A stretch of 64,000 bases of DNA, from contig JANVCC010000047.1 of NCBI GenBank assembly GCA_025345505.1, positions 9,266,206 to 9,330,205 on the forward strand. The letters run 5' to 3'. The notes below the pieces were generated by a model that made no database searches, was not told the origin of the DNA, and was given only the letters and a program-made list of their open reading frames with translations. Each line of letters opens with the position of its first letter. Position 1 is the stretch's first letter. Origin of the DNA: Todiramphus chloris collaris (taxonomy: Eukaryota; Chordata; Aves; Coraciiformes; Alcedinidae). The position numbers and the translations under genes are program-made. Shown piece by piece: positions 24,344 to 37,531 of this stretch.

Positions 24344-27128
24344 TCAGTGTCATTATCTCTTCGGAACAGTTTCTCTGACAGGCCTTTCAGGCAAGGGCCA
24401 GGATTTTTAATTGCATTCTGAAATGAAGGATGCAGACCCACACTGTAGCTGTCTCTATTTAACAGTCAGGCAGCTAGATGCTGGATTTTCTGTGTGGCCT
24501 TCGTGCCCTTGCAGGCTTTTCCTACATAAAAACTTAACAGCAGACTTTGCTTGATCTTGAGGGTTCATAGGCACTGCTGCTGCAGATTTTGTACTATTTG
24601 TGGTTGCCTTTTTTTTTTTGGTTTGGAAAGCATGAATTAAATGCCTATACTAATTACTGTAAAACAGCCACAACAGCTGATTTGTCAAACATATCCATGT
24701 AAAAAACACTTTCAAATTAAATTGCAAATAGTGTAGCCTGATAAAAATGAAATGTGTCTGAAAGGCTTCTAATTTTGGGAAGCAAAGAAATATAAAATCT
24801 TAAATTATTTCTTTTAACCATTAATGTCAATCATTTTGGTGTTTGAGTCCTTCTGTCACTCTTTAGAAGGAGAGAAGGGTATTTTCAATGTATTTAGCTT
24901 CCTAATAAATTGAAAGGCTTTCTGCAATATTTTGCCACACAGTATGTTGGCTGCACTACTAATTAAAAGCTGGTAGTTTCTGAATTAACTTGTGAGTACC
25001 TACAGTGATGGAAATTGCCTCCTTAACAATATTATTTACTGACAAAGCAGGTGATGACCTTCTTGTATCTCCAGAACAAGTTCATTAGTTTGTTCTAATG
25101 GCTACTGCAGATAAACACTCTGATATTTCATTATCATGCTTCCTACGGAAGAATGAGATTAAAAAAAAAAAACCCAAAAAAACCAAACCAAAAACCAAAA
25201 CAACAAAAAAAGCAACAAAAAAAAAAAAACTAATTAAAAAATAAGGGAAAAAAGATCCAGCTATCTGGGGCTTCTAGTAGGGCCAGTGTGACTCATTCTT
25301 GGTCAGTAGATGCATGCCTGACAGCTGCCATTAATAACTATTAGAGAAGCTGTTTGAGCTCCAGGGCGAGACATGCTTCAATGTTCTAAAAATAAGATAT
25401 TATCATTCTGCAAGAGTAATAGTTTAGGCAGCAGTGGTTTCAACCCTCTTGGTCTGACTCTTCAAACTGACATCATTTAATCTAAATGTTCTGTCCTGCC
25501 AGGTCTCCTTTTGGGTATGAAGTATGATGAAAGAGCTCAGGCGTCATTAATACAAATGTTTCTGTAGAAAGTATTGGTCAGGTACATCTAGAAGTGACTG
25601 TCTCATACATTACCTGCTGGGAAGACAAACATAAATCCTAGGCCAGCAAACTCATCAACACAACTCATGCTACCAAAAGATTGGATGACAATGCTAGTGC
25701 ACTGGAAAACACAGCTTCATCCCTAAATTGAAAGGAGATGAATTTGCCCCTCTCTGGATGCTGCTGCATCCTCTGGTAAACAGACGTTACTTCGGAGAGA
25801 TTTCAAAACCATTTTTGAGAATTCTCTTCAACTTTGTTTTCAGTTTTACTGGAATTTACAAATATCGATTGATGACTGAGTGTCTCTAAAAGACCTTCCC
25901 ACATTGTATCCCTGCTCTGGGTTACATAAGCTGATGCTTCGTACTACTACTTTATAACTGATTTAATTTTAGCGACAGACAAACTCCTATTCTGCCATCA
26001 ATTTTGATAGTGTGCAGTCCATTTATATGTACAGAGAATTTGGCTTAGAACCTTTCCGGTCTAATGCATTTAGGACACATTTGTTTGCCAAATGATATGG
26101 ACTCATTCCATGATTTTGTTTACAAGAAAGACTTTGTATTAGATGTGAAGAAGATGAGAAGGATTCACAATGTTCCTCTCTTTCTTTAATATCACCATCT
26201 TTCCCAGACATTGGTTTCTTGGCTATTTCCAGAAAGGGATTTTTTTCTTGTCAACCACCATGTTAAAATATTTGATCAATGAGCAGTGAATAATGCAGGA
26301 AATTAAGCCAGTTCACACCACTTCCAGTCATGATCAAAAGCATTTCCTCCTGAGTTAAAATGAGGGGAGATACTGGAAAGTATTTTGCATAAAGTATCCT
26401 CATCAATAACCCCTCTGGGGAGGTTTTGAAGGCTTGACTGGCAAAGCCATTTTCAAAGCCATGAACTTAAGTAATTTAATTTGCTGCTGATTATGAAACT
26501 GTAAAAACTGTATGATTTCTTGTCATAATGCAACCTCGGACAGCAGATTAACCCCTTTTATTTAGCTTGCTTCCTCCTGTTCTTTCCAGTTTGGTGCTAA
26601 GATTTGCCCAAGCAGAACTCTGCAATGCTGTGACATTGTACCTGAAGAACGTCAGCTCTGTGCACACATGGTTCTTCAGGGTCTTCTGAATTGCTTCTGA
26701 ATCATTGGAAAGAAGATCTGCTTGAGGGATTTTAATTTCTTTCCCTCCATCCTGCTCAGTGTCTTGCACTTGGTGGATAATCACAGCTTTCCTAGTGCTC
26801 TATTGTAATGTCAAAGCTGCTTTCTAGCTTGTTTGCTGGGCTCTTATTCCCATGACTGATAGTAGATGGGGAAGCTACACACCTTGCACTGGGATCTGAT
26901 CCCAACCTGGATCAGAACAAGTGTGTGTGTCTGAACTTACAGCATTAGAATAGTCATGGCCTGAGAGGTTCCGTTCCTTCTTATGCCGGTTCTTTCACGT
27001 TAGCAGGATGAAGAAACAAGTTTACATACTGTGCGGTAAATGACCATAGTGAAACATCAGACTGTCCATCTGCCCCAGCTGTTCACCCCACTATTCAGAA
27101 ATCCACATCTTTAGCAACTGCCAGCAGG
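24344..27128. other. AT-rich unique DNA, no gene seen
   Basis: No gene or repeat family was recognised apart from the A-rich tract at 25159-25254. The open frames are short and featureless. Confidence 0.55.
25159..25254. repeat. A-rich simple tract
   Basis: About 95 bp made of A runs broken by C or CC, for example AAAACCAAAC and CAACAAAAAAAG. No SINE or processed pseudogene body precedes it on either strand, so it is called low-complexity DNA and not a retroposon tail. Confidence 0.75.
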
Positions 27129-27290
27129 TTGGTTGGAATTTGGTTTGGGTGGTTTTGGGGTTTTTTTTTTTGTTTGCTTAGTTTGTTTTGTGGGCGTTTG
27201 GGGATTTTTTTTATTTGTTTGCTTGGGTTTGATTTGCTTTGTTTGTTTTGGGGGGTTTTATTTGTCTGGGGTTTTTGGTGTGGAGTTGCT
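27129..27290. repeat. G/T-rich low-complexity tract
   Basis: The plus strand is almost only G and T (TTTG, TTGGGG and similar words) for about 160 bp. This produces long plus-strand frames of repeated Phe, Gly, Val, Cys and Trp codons that are artefacts of composition. Confidence 0.7.
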
Positions 27291-27645
27291 GGTCAGAGAT
27301 CTTGTGGAGCTGCCGAGGATGGATTTTCAGCTGGGTCTGTGCCGTGCTCTGCAGTGGAGCGTTGGCCCCTCCATGGCTGGAGTGTCCCGTGGAGAAGGCC
27401 TGGAGAGCAAGAATCCCCGACATGTCTCTGTGCACAGAACTGCTCACAGGGGAATCATGTAAGTTATGGGTTTATTATTTTCTGTGGTTTAACATGACAT
27501 GAGTCCAAAGGTGGACTGTTGTTGTCCCGTGTGCGCGGGATGATATTGCCGTCTTTATTACTTTGGAACTTCGGGGATTAAAGCTGTTTGGAATGTAAGA
27601 GGAAGCAACAAGTGACTGTTTAATTAATCCCCGGTTATCACAACA
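27291..27645. other. GC-richer patch, possible old LTR end
   Basis: Next to the G/T tract lies a GC-richer block ending TTAATCCCCGGTTATCACAACA. The ending resembles an LTR 3' terminus (…CACAACA), and a GATTAAAG word about 70 bp before it could be a polyadenylation signal. A splice-donor-like word, ATCATGTAAGT, lies at about 27456. No matching 5' end or target duplication was found, so the retroviral reading is weak. Confidence 0.25.
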
Positions 27646-30600
27646 GCTGATAGAAATGAAAAGAACAATATGTTCTCACACAGAAAAACAAACAAAAAAC
27701 ATTCTTTTAGCTTCATTGTTTCATGCTTACCTTGGAGATTATAAAGACAAGTTGAAACCACTGTGTGATGACTGCGATGAGAGACGGCTTGGATTGTCTC
27801 CGGTGCTGACTTACAGCCTTTGCCAGACTCTAATCAAGGGTGAAATTAACAGGGTGAGAAGAAGACAATGTTCTTTGTACTTTTTAACTAATCTCTTCAG
27901 AACCCTCCTAAAAGGCTCCTGTGCACTGCTCACCAGGGTGTATGTTACTGTGAGTACAAAACAGACAGAAAACGCTGCTCAGCTGCTTTGGCCACACACA
28001 AGACACACAGCAGTTTAACAGGCTCTTATTAGAGAGAACCTCTTAATTTCCACCTTTGCCTCTCCAAGATCACAGCTACTAAGGAACTGAACTGAAGAAA
28101 GTGCTTTGGTTCTGGATATGGGTTTATAATACATCTTATTAAAATTTTGAGATAAAATGGATGAATCACACATTTGAGGTATATGAGAAAAGGTTAAAGT
28201 ACGTAAAGGTCTGCATTAGATATGGGTACGCTCCTTGGAATTTTTTATTTCTAATTATATTGCTCATTTGTATGCTTTCTCTTATATGTACAGGCCCACC
28301 TAAGGCTTATGTTTAATCTGAAGAAACATCAGCTTCATACTATGGAAGGAAATTAAACAAGGGCTGTACAGCACAATCCTCCTTGTATCTGTAATGACCT
28401 CTAAATAGCTTGTCAATAGCAAAATGTATTAGTACCACGCTTCCAGGCTCCGCGTGCTAGAGAAGGTGACAAGGTGACAGAGCTCAGGGAGCTGGCAGGG
28501 AGCAGAAGGGAGAGAGGAATCCATTTGCAGGATAGTGCTCTAAGAGCAGACAAGGAGACAGGAGCACCCCAAGCCTCTGTAGCTTTAACAAGCTCATCTT
28601 TCAGTTGTGGCCAGGAGGAAGATGTACAAGCTAAAACCCAGAGAAAGCATTTTGAAAGTGTAAATATTGTACAGGAAAATATGAATACATAAATATATTG
28701 TTTAAAGTCTCAGTCCTGCTGTATTCCTGATGCAATGATGGAGCTAGCTTCTCCATAACATAAATTAATAAATAAAACAAAACAAAGCCAACAAAAACAA
28801 CCCTTTTTTTGCAGAGTTGGAAAGAAAATGATGATGGATACTAAGAAAAGTTAAAATGATCATCAGAAACAAAGAGGATCTTTCTGAGGGCCACTATTAG
28901 AATATTTAAATAAAGTGGAGGATAGCAGTAATTCTGTTGATGCCAACTTTGTGGACTAAAAAAAATTAAAGAAACCTTAGAGAGGCTTGAAGAGGAAGAT
29001 TCAGCATTACAGCTGTAATTGACTGTATCATGTTCCGTTGCAGGACAGTGTTGGGTAAATAGCACAAAGAAAAGAGAAGCCATTTAAAATTGATTTTTTA
29101 ATTGACTGAAAACCCAGTCTTGTTAGGACACTATCTCTGATTCTGACACCAGGAAGGGTGGTTTAACAGACCAGTCTCTTCTTTCAGAACAAGACAGTGT
29201 CCCACCCAGGAACAGAACAGTGATGAGAAGTTCCTTTCTGATACTTTTTTTAAAGCTGTGGGGTCCAGTTTGATGTATCTGGAAATCCAAATCTGTTTAA
29301 AGCCTTTACCCTATGAATTCCTGTAATTTGGCCACACAGACTTCAGATTAAAACACAACAAATTTCAGAGGGGAAAAAAAAATTCATGCTGAAAAATCTA
29401 AATAAAAGAACTGTCTTTAATTTGGAATTTATTTACTTTAAGAAGGTAAAAAAACTTCAAATGAACAAAAGGTCTTGCTGCAAAATAAGCAGTAAAATGC
29501 TTTCACAATATTTAAAAATAAATCATATTTTAGCACAATCTGACTTTTTCTCCCTTCAAAACAGGCAAAGAAACAGAGTCCAGTTTTTGGGCTGCCTTAG
29601 CTTACTTCTCCTTACCTTGTTCTGCTTTTCCTTCAGTCAGTTTTAAGTTGTCTCTTAGAGACACATCTCTTCTACAGAAAAGGTGATTCCTGTATAGCTA
29701 TTTCTCTCAGTTTGTCTCTCCTGTATGTTTCCCACCCTTTGGCTGCTTTCAGCCCCACTTGGCAAAAAGAAGCCTGTATAGAAGACAACTACATTGCTGG
29801 GAGATCTGAGGTCTTGGTGAGGTCTCTGATCAACAGATATTACAGCAGAATGTCTCACTTTGTTAGGCACCAACAGTCCACATGAAGCAACAGTCTCTAT
29901 GGATGTCCTGAATTATGAAAAAGGGTTTGTGTAAGGCTTGTGAAGGTGCAGGTTAAGGCTGTGCAGACCAGCTGTCTTTGCACAGTAGGATACGGGAGCA
30001 CGAGTGACTTGCAAGGTCCTGAGCTATGTCCTGGCTCCCTGGTGGGGTAAGTGGTGGGCATGCCGAGTCTGCTGTGCCATTAGCTTGTAGCTGGAGGTGA
30101 TTGGAGATGAGGTGCAGACCTGTAACTGTGCTGGCTGAGAAAGATTCATTTCTTTGGGACTTGTGGGCAGTCTGGACCACTTCTTGAGGCATATCCATTG
30201 CTTCCATTTTTTTTTAAATTTTTTTTTTTAAGGACAGCAGCTTCTCTGTAGACTAAAATGGAGTGAATGGCGTCAGGGACAACTTTTACTAACTGCTTAG
30301 CACAGCAAAGACCAAGTCATACTTGAGTCACATGTCTATCAGCCCTTCATCATCAATGGGAATTGAGATTGCTTATTACCTTGATGTCCATACTTATATG
30401 GTTCTTCAGTCCTGGCGTCTCGTGGCAGTAGAAATAACCCTCGTGAATGGTGACAGAGGGATGCCTTGAGTGTGTCCAGCAGCAGCTGTCGCTTTGGCAC
30501 TTGTTTGTTTGGAGCTAACTCAAAAATATAGACAGAGTTGTTGCATATAAGGTACATGCAACCTTTTCAAAAGAGCAGTCTTATTCTTGAACTTTCCAAA

Positions 30601-33600
30601 TTAAGTAGAAAAGCTTCAAGTTGGCATGAAGACTGAGTCATGCTGCATGGAAACAGGAAACAACAGGAGGCTGGTCCCTAAGAAACTGTCTTAAAATATC
30701 AGTTCAAATAAACAGCCAGTCTAGGCAGTGGTGTCTAAAATTTTCATTATGTAATCCTATTTTTCAACAATTTTAGGTAACAAACATATGGACTAAACAG
30801 TAGGTCATTACCCTAGTGAAAATTTAACTTTTGTTGTTTGCAAAATCTGGAGCCTGAAAAACATTCACTTTTCTGGTCCCAGAATGAAAAGTTCTAAAGA
30901 TAATTTGACATTTACTTTTGTGTTGTGTTCGCATCTGACAGGGATTGGATTTTGAAATCAATTACTGTAAGAAGCATATTGGGAGGTAAATTACCTACCA
31001 AAAAATCTTGCCTTTTGTTGTTTGTGTTTTTTCAGATCCTGCGTAGAAGGCAACGCAATATAAAAAAGACTTCATTTTTAGCTATGTTACTGAAAAATCT
31101 TTACATTAATGTATTTCTACCAGGTGAACCATGAGCACCACTAACTGGGTGTCACTCCAAGCCAAACAATTCATAGCACTTGCTCATACATACCTCCCTT
31201 TCCTTACTCCTCCCCAAGGAAGCTACATTCTCCATCAGACAGTACTTAACACTGAACCTAAGTCATACTGGAGACCGTACAACACCTAGAAAATATACTT
31301 TAGCTTATACAGAACATTCACCTGACACAAAAATACATGGTGTGGAAATTTGCAAATGAACAATTAAGGGACAGAGTAATTTCATTCATGTCATCTTTTT
31401 CTTCTCCCATGGCAAGCAAATTACCATAAGATTATTGGCAAAGTATCCTTTGAATAAGAAATTGATTTTGTAGCCTGGTAATTTGTTATCTTGACCTTTA
31501 CATGTATTTTTGCAAATTTTATTGGAGGCAGCATTAAGGGTCAGTAGTTTACATAAATTATATTGGGGTTAATGAGGCATGAAAGACTATACAGCAGTGA
31601 AGAGTTGGCTGGATCCTTTAGCAGCTCATCCCCAGACTTTCTACTGTTTCCAAAAAAAAAAAAAAAAAAAGCATATTTCAGGAGAGGCTTAAAGAGATCT
31701 CACCAGGGTTCTGATATGTTAACTGCTATTTTTTAACTTAGATTCAGTCTTTTTTGATAACTTCTCCTTTAAATGAATGGCAAATGATATTTGTAATAAG
31801 GACAGAATAATCAACTGATGCAATAAACATTTGTCAGTTGCTCTGAGATTAGAGAGGTTTTCCTTGCTCTCTTATATCCTTTCTTCCATATGTCGTGAAT
31901 TTTCTGTGCTGCTATTTCAGTTGCAAAACACTGTCATGAATGGAGTAGTTCAGGTCATAACTTTATGCAAATCTAGCTTTCTGCTCCCAGTATATGACCA
32001 TATGTGATTCTGCTTCCATTGTTCTGAAATGTTGCCTCTATTTTGCCCTCTTCCTTCCTATTTTTCTTTCTCCAACATTGCCACCAAAAAATAAAATAAA
32101 TAAAATCTCTCCAAGATTGATGCTATCCAGATCTAAATCTGAGATTGCTTGGATTTTAAAGAAAATTAGTGTAAAAAGGTCAGATTTGCCTGGACCAGAT
32201 GTTGGCTATGTTCTTTACTGGAGTCAAGGGGGCCAGGCTTTTACCCTGGCGAGTGACTCATTCTGAATTTGATGAGACACTGCAATAGTGTTAGTTAAAT
32301 AGACACAACACTGACTAGGAAAGATGGTGAGCCAGGAAGAAGTCAGCTTTTCTTGGTGGTCAGTTTTTTACAGCCGAGATCATAAGGATGTTGAAGAAAT
32401 ATGAAGTGACCCAACAAAGACTGATAATTTGGCAAAGGTGACAGCAGAGTAAATCGAGAGGGAAAAGCATGGTCATGTGCACTGGGACCAGTAATCTGTG
32501 GTTCTCTTATTTGTCAACGATATCTAAATTAAATGTGGCTGTAGAGGACAGAGACTTAGGTGTGACTGTGGACGGCTTAGTGTAATCATCTGCTACAACT
32601 TCAAGGACCTCTTAGTCCTTGGCACAAGCTCTTTAGAAAACCATTCCTTAGGTCTGCTTAGTGCATTGGGGCATCGCTGGTTTAGTCACCTCAGCTTCCC
32701 CTCTGACGCACAGTGTAGGCGTCTGTGGGAACATGTGGAAGGAGAGGGTGTTCAGGGTATACCTGTCTGCTCCAAGATCTGCAGTCAGTCGTAGCTTTTA
32801 CCAGCTTGTGGCTTCCCGCTGGCAGCTCCAGATCCCACAGCTAGACTCAGTCTGTCACACTGTCACTGTGGTGATAACATCCATGAGAACTTGTGACCGG
32901 GTTGAAACAATCACGCTAGATCCCATCACAGCACATCTTGACTTCTGGAGGAAATACTGGCAGGTATAGACAGAGGCATAGCTGCAACAACACCCGTAAC
33001 AAAGGGTGAGTCACAATTCTCTCACAGTATTACCAGCACATCATGAAACAATAAGCATCAGGAGAGTCTGTACTGTCACTCAAACAAGGTTCCTTGACAC
33101 CTTCTGGCTTATATCTGCAGACAAGGTGTTTTTCCAGTATTAAGAGATATTTGTATGAAGGTCTAAGGAGCAGAGGTGCAAATCTGCTGTGTTTTGGTAG
33201 TTCATTGACACTTTCTCAAGTTTCCCCTTCACGCCACACACTTGTTATAGGTTATAGACTTGTTACAGACCATCATAATCTGTTGTGCAGTCATGAAAAA
33301 GGAAGACAAGAATGCAGTTTTCAGAAGATTTACTTGGACCCTGCAGATAAAGGGCCTGTCAGAGAATTTACAGCAGTCCCTGATTCTGCTCTGATCTGGG
33401 CAAGTAAGAATCAAAGTGTGGTAGCTTTTACATTGAGAATAGGGCTTCAAGGGTCTCATTCACCAGCAGACCAGATTTTGGTATCCTTTGCCCGCACCTT
33501 TGTAACCAAAGGCTCTTCCAGAGGGACCAAGAAGAGAGCACAAGCATTCAACTCTTGTGCCAACTTTATGCTGCTCTGAGCTGCTGTCTTTACAGAGGAA

Positions 33601-34489
33601 TTCTCTGTGTGTGCACAGAAGTTTGGCTGAAGTTCATTAAACCAGAACAAGCACTTGCTTTGACTGTGGGATCTGGCTCTGAAAAGTCCCAGCAGTGTAA
33701 AGCAAAGCACAACATTTCAGTCACTGAAACAGTTATAGATATTAGGTGGGCGCTGCATATGAAAATACAGATTGTTCTGGATATTGTTCAGATTTGTAAC
33801 TCTTAGGCTATTAAACAGAAATTGTTTCCCTTGAAAAAGATGCTACACTGATATTCTGCTGTAATTTAAATGTCTGGTAGGAGACAATTTTCAATTACTG
33901 TGCTGTTGCCAGATATTTTTTTTTGTTTTAATTATTGGTGCATTCAAGACACAGGAAGATCTAGAAAAAGAGGAACTCATGGGACTCTGCCAAAATGGTG
34001 TTACTAGGTTTGATTCTTCCTGATTATGATTAGGAATCAAAATTAAAATTCATGCTCTATTTTCTCCTCCTCCTTTTCACTTCTAATGCATTTAAAATCA
34101 GCTCTGCTGGCATCTTCTCTGTGAAATAGTTGCATAAATGGCCAGGATTCTCCAGTCAGCTTAGTCATGCAAAGGCCATAGTCTCTTTGGAGAGGTGCTG
34201 AACAATGTTTTTCTCTTGTGTTGGCAGAAAAAGGTTCTCCATCTCTTCTGGGAAACGAATGTGACTTGTATTGGAAAGCAGCAGTTAATTTTAAACTGTT
34301 TCATTTTAAAAATCAAAGATGTTGAGACATCTTCAGAATTTTTGCATTGCTCTGATGGCTTACAAACAGCACATTGCTAATGACATGTATTTAAAAAATA
34401 AACTGCTTGAGACAACTTGTCAGAATTTTTAATGCAAGCTGAAGATAAGGCATAAATTGATGCAAAACATTTTCTGAAATGACAAAATC
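27646..34489. other. AT-rich unique DNA, no gene seen
   Basis: No gene or repeat family was recognised over 6.8 kb. Three open frames stand out slightly: 120 codons at 27656-28018, 72 codons in a GC-richer patch at 28474-28692, and 161 codons at 33094-33579. None has a known domain or a CpG-rich start. A 19-base A run lies at 31652-31670. Confidence 0.5.
31652..31670. repeat. A19 homopolymer
   Basis: A run of 19 A with no retroposon body before it. Confidence 0.85.
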
Positions 34490-35040
34490 ATTCTGACCGG
34501 AAGAGAAATCTTGAGATCATCTGGTGCAATCTCTCTGCTCAAGCAAGGCTACAGTAGGTTGCTGAGATCACATCAAGATGGCTTTCAAATACCGCCAAAG
34601 ACAGAAACTCAGCATCTCTAGGCAACGTCTTTCAGTGTTTGACCACTTTCACAAAAGTGTCTTCTTGTGTTCAGATGGAATTTCAGGCATTTAGGCACAT
34701 TGACGAGATCCCCCTGAGCCTTCTCCAAGCTGAACTGTCCCAGCTCCCTCAGCCTCCCAGGTAAGATGCTCCAGTCCCTTAAACGCCTTCATGGGCTTTT
34801 GTTGGACTTGCACCAATATGTCCATGTCTCTCTCATACTGAGGAACTCAGAACTGGACCCAGCACTCCAGGTGTGCATCACCAGTGCTGAGTAAAGGAGA
34901 AGAATCACCTCCCTCCATGGTCTGATGACCTTTTTCCTCATGTGGCGCAGGATGCTGCTGGCTGCCTCTGCTAGGGAGACACACTGCTGCCTCATGGTCC
35001 TGTTGCTCTGTGTTAGTGTCATTATGTCCTGTCATTCAAT
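34490..35040 (-). mobile_element. CR1 LINE fragment, minus strand
   Basis: About 550 bp of CR1 in reverse. Typical reversed CR1 wording is visible in order: 'gagatcatctggtgcaatc', 'ctgctcaagcaagg', 'tctccaagctgaactgtccc', 'agatgctccagtccctta', 'cagaactggacccagcactc', 'atcaccagtgctgagtaaag', 'agaatcacctccctcc' and 'gcctcatggtcctgttgc'. The tail side is diverged and lacks a clean ATAGAATCATAG start, so this is an older copy than the one at 62.6 kb. Both boundaries are approximate. Confidence 0.85.
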
Positions 35041-37217
35041 TCACTGTTTCCATAAAATAATAGATGTCCTGGCTGCATTAAAAATGATATAGAGATATTT
35101 AAACTTTTTTTTTTTTTTTTAAGGCAGAAGTAAGTGATGCTTAAGAAAGCATCCTATAACTTGTCCAACCTAAGTTTATTGATACCCCACTTGGACAGAA
35201 GCCACTCTGGTTTTCTTCACAGAAGCAGTGTTTTGAAAGTGTAACATTCACTGCTTTGAAATGACAAACCAGAAATCATGCAATAGCAGGGAATACTGAT
35301 GAATTTTTTCTTAGATCTCAAAGAGTGTGCTCATAATTTGAAGACACTATCTCTAGGAAGTAAAAGAAAGGAACTGTCAGAAGGATAATAGCTTTTTAAA
35401 TTTTACTTTGATATTCTTTATCTGTGAGATTAAAGACTTGGGCCTTATGTTGAGAAATCCATAATTGGGCTCTGCTGTTAAACTCTTTCCTAACTTTGCC
35501 TTTGTTTTGTTTTTTAGGCAAAGTCTGGGAAGTTCACACCAGCACCTACAAAAATCTGATGAAAGTTATAAAATACATGCAGCAGGAAAAGTGCTCTGAA
35601 TATATGGCTTGGAAAATGTGCAACATATAAGAATTATCTTTACAGTCCAGTGGTCCACAAAGTGCTGATTTACTCAGTAACCACCAGACTTCCTCTCTTC
35701 TTCTCACAGGGCACTGATTCAGAAGCACTTGTGATAGTCCCTCAATTTCTTCACTGTGAGTCACGTTAAAGTACTTACACTGAGAACAAATGGCAAAGTC
35801 ATATGAAGGTGCTGAACTTGGGAGGACACTGGAGCAACAGTGTCATTAACTGGAACAAACAACTCTAAAGTTATGCTACTGGCATCTCTGACATTTCCCA
35901 CTGATAATTTGGGAAAATTCTTAATGAACCTGAAGACATAAAATCGGGGAGATGGCAACATTTATACTCTGATCATGCTTGCAGTGTCTCTCCACAGAGA
36001 CTTTTATACAATAAAAATTCCCAAGTGTGAGAATGATATAAATTATGTGTACATAAGGATCCCAAGCAACATGCGAGGCTAACAACAAACCCATCTCAAC
36101 AAAACTTTTCCAAATAAATATATTTATTGCCTTGAAGTTGTTGATAAATATGTGAAAATCTGGGATCAGTATGAGACTGGGAAATGGGTCTAATACCAGA
36201 GTTGTGAACCTACAGGAAAAAATATTTCCAGTCAGTTGTATTTTTCCTCTGCTTCTCATATTTTTTATAATGAGGGTCCAAGAAACAACATCAATTCCTT
36301 TCTCTTCATAAACCAGCACCAAAAGAAGACAATTCTTTCTTTCTGTTCAGTGTTCACATCACTGGTTTTGGTTTCATCTAGTTGAATGAAAGAATCTAGG
36401 ATTTCAATTTATACACAGGAAATACTTCCTCCCAAGAAGAAGAAGAAAAAAAGTGGAAATGACAAAAGAACAAAGAAATAAAATGATGAACACAGAGCCT
36501 TTGGGGCTCCACCCAGGCTTCAGTGAGGGAGTGCATTGGCTGCAACTCACATGAAATACTCTTTACACCCTGATACAACAGACACTGCAGGTGCTTCAGC
36601 CATGGCATAGACCTACCAGCCATATCTACCAATGCACTGCAGGAAAACTGCCTACTCTCTGGGAAGCATTAGCACAGGTTCATTACCTTCAGATGGTGGT
36701 TTATTGAAGTTCACCAGTCAGTCTGCTTTTAACTCAGCAATGACACTTCTTGCACTGCTTTGATGAGGGACTGTGAAAGCGCGTGCAATCTTCCCCAAAG
36801 TAGCTTCGCTCTAAAATCAGTAGTCTTCAACCTGCATCAGAAAACTGCAGCCAAGAATTGTCTCCACAGTCATAAGAGGTAAGCCTGGAGACAATAAAAT
36901 ACTTTGTGCTGTGGTATCTGACTTCAACATCAACTGATTAATTGTTCCCAGAACACTCTGTGGCTCCTAATATGACATCTCTCTAAACTGAGAACATTCA
37001 GCATACACTATTTATTGTTATGATGTCTCCTACTAAAGATTCTATTGTGACAGCAGACTTTGTCAGAAAACAAATCAATGGAGCAGCTTAATAACATGGC
37101 AGTGAAAAGGAAAAAAAGTTCTTTTTTTTTTTTGCCTGCTTTCTTCTAGTGATAATTGTACAAAGTTTTGAGTGAAGATGATCAAGCACGGGACAACCCT
37201 CACACATCCTCAGATTC
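35041..37217. other. AT-rich unique DNA, no gene seen
   Basis: No gene was recognised. T runs lie at 35105-35120 and 37122-37133. A 133-codon minus-strand frame (35921-36322) is hydrophobic in places but matches no known family. Confidence 0.5.
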
Positions 37218-37312
37218 ACAGCTGTCCTGGGTTGGGTTTGGGTTCATTATCCCCAGAAGCTGCTGGGCCAGGCAGCTGGGAGTGGCCACAGCAGGACAGA
37301 CAACCGAGGCAG

Positions 37313-37357
37313 CCAATGGGATTCTGGATACCACACTGAGTCCTGCCCCTATATAAG
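37313..37357 (+). promoter_or_regulatory. LTR promoter, CCAAT and TATA boxes
   Basis: CCAAT at 37313-37317 and TATATAAGGGG from 37350 in LTR copy 3. Transcription would start some 30 bases after the TATA box and run rightwards. Confidence 0.7.
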
Positions 37358-37525
37358 GGGAGGGCTGGGCCAAGCTAGGGGCACTTAGTTTCCAGTTTGC
37401 TGCAGTGTAGAAAGTGGCATCTTGGATACAGGTAGAGCCTTCCCAGTTTCTATTGTTCACTTTGTCTGTCATTTCATCATCACTGTTATTAGTGCTGGTG
37501 TTTTCTTCTCTCTTTGTGTTGTTTG

Positions 37526-37531
37526 ATTAAA
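37526..37531 (+). terminator. LTR polyadenylation signal ATTAAA
   Basis: ATTAAA lies in the position expected of an LTR polyadenylation signal, downstream of the TATA box. It is followed by a T-rich stretch that could serve as the downstream element. It is the common variant of AATAAA. Confidence 0.55.

Noticed and set aside
25159-25254. Poly(A) tail of a SINE or processed pseudogene
   Set aside because: There is no SINE body, RNA polymerase III boxes or gene-like sequence before it on either strand. Birds also have few active SINEs.
27129-27497. 122-codon frame with repeated Phe, Gly, Trp and Cys, resembling membrane segments
   Set aside because: The hydrophobic run is a translation of the G/T-rich low-complexity tract. 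Two other frames there are open for the same reason.
35921-36322. 133-codon minus-strand frame
   Set aside because: It has hydrophobic parts but no recognisable topology or family, and it lies in AT-rich DNA without promoter or exon signals.
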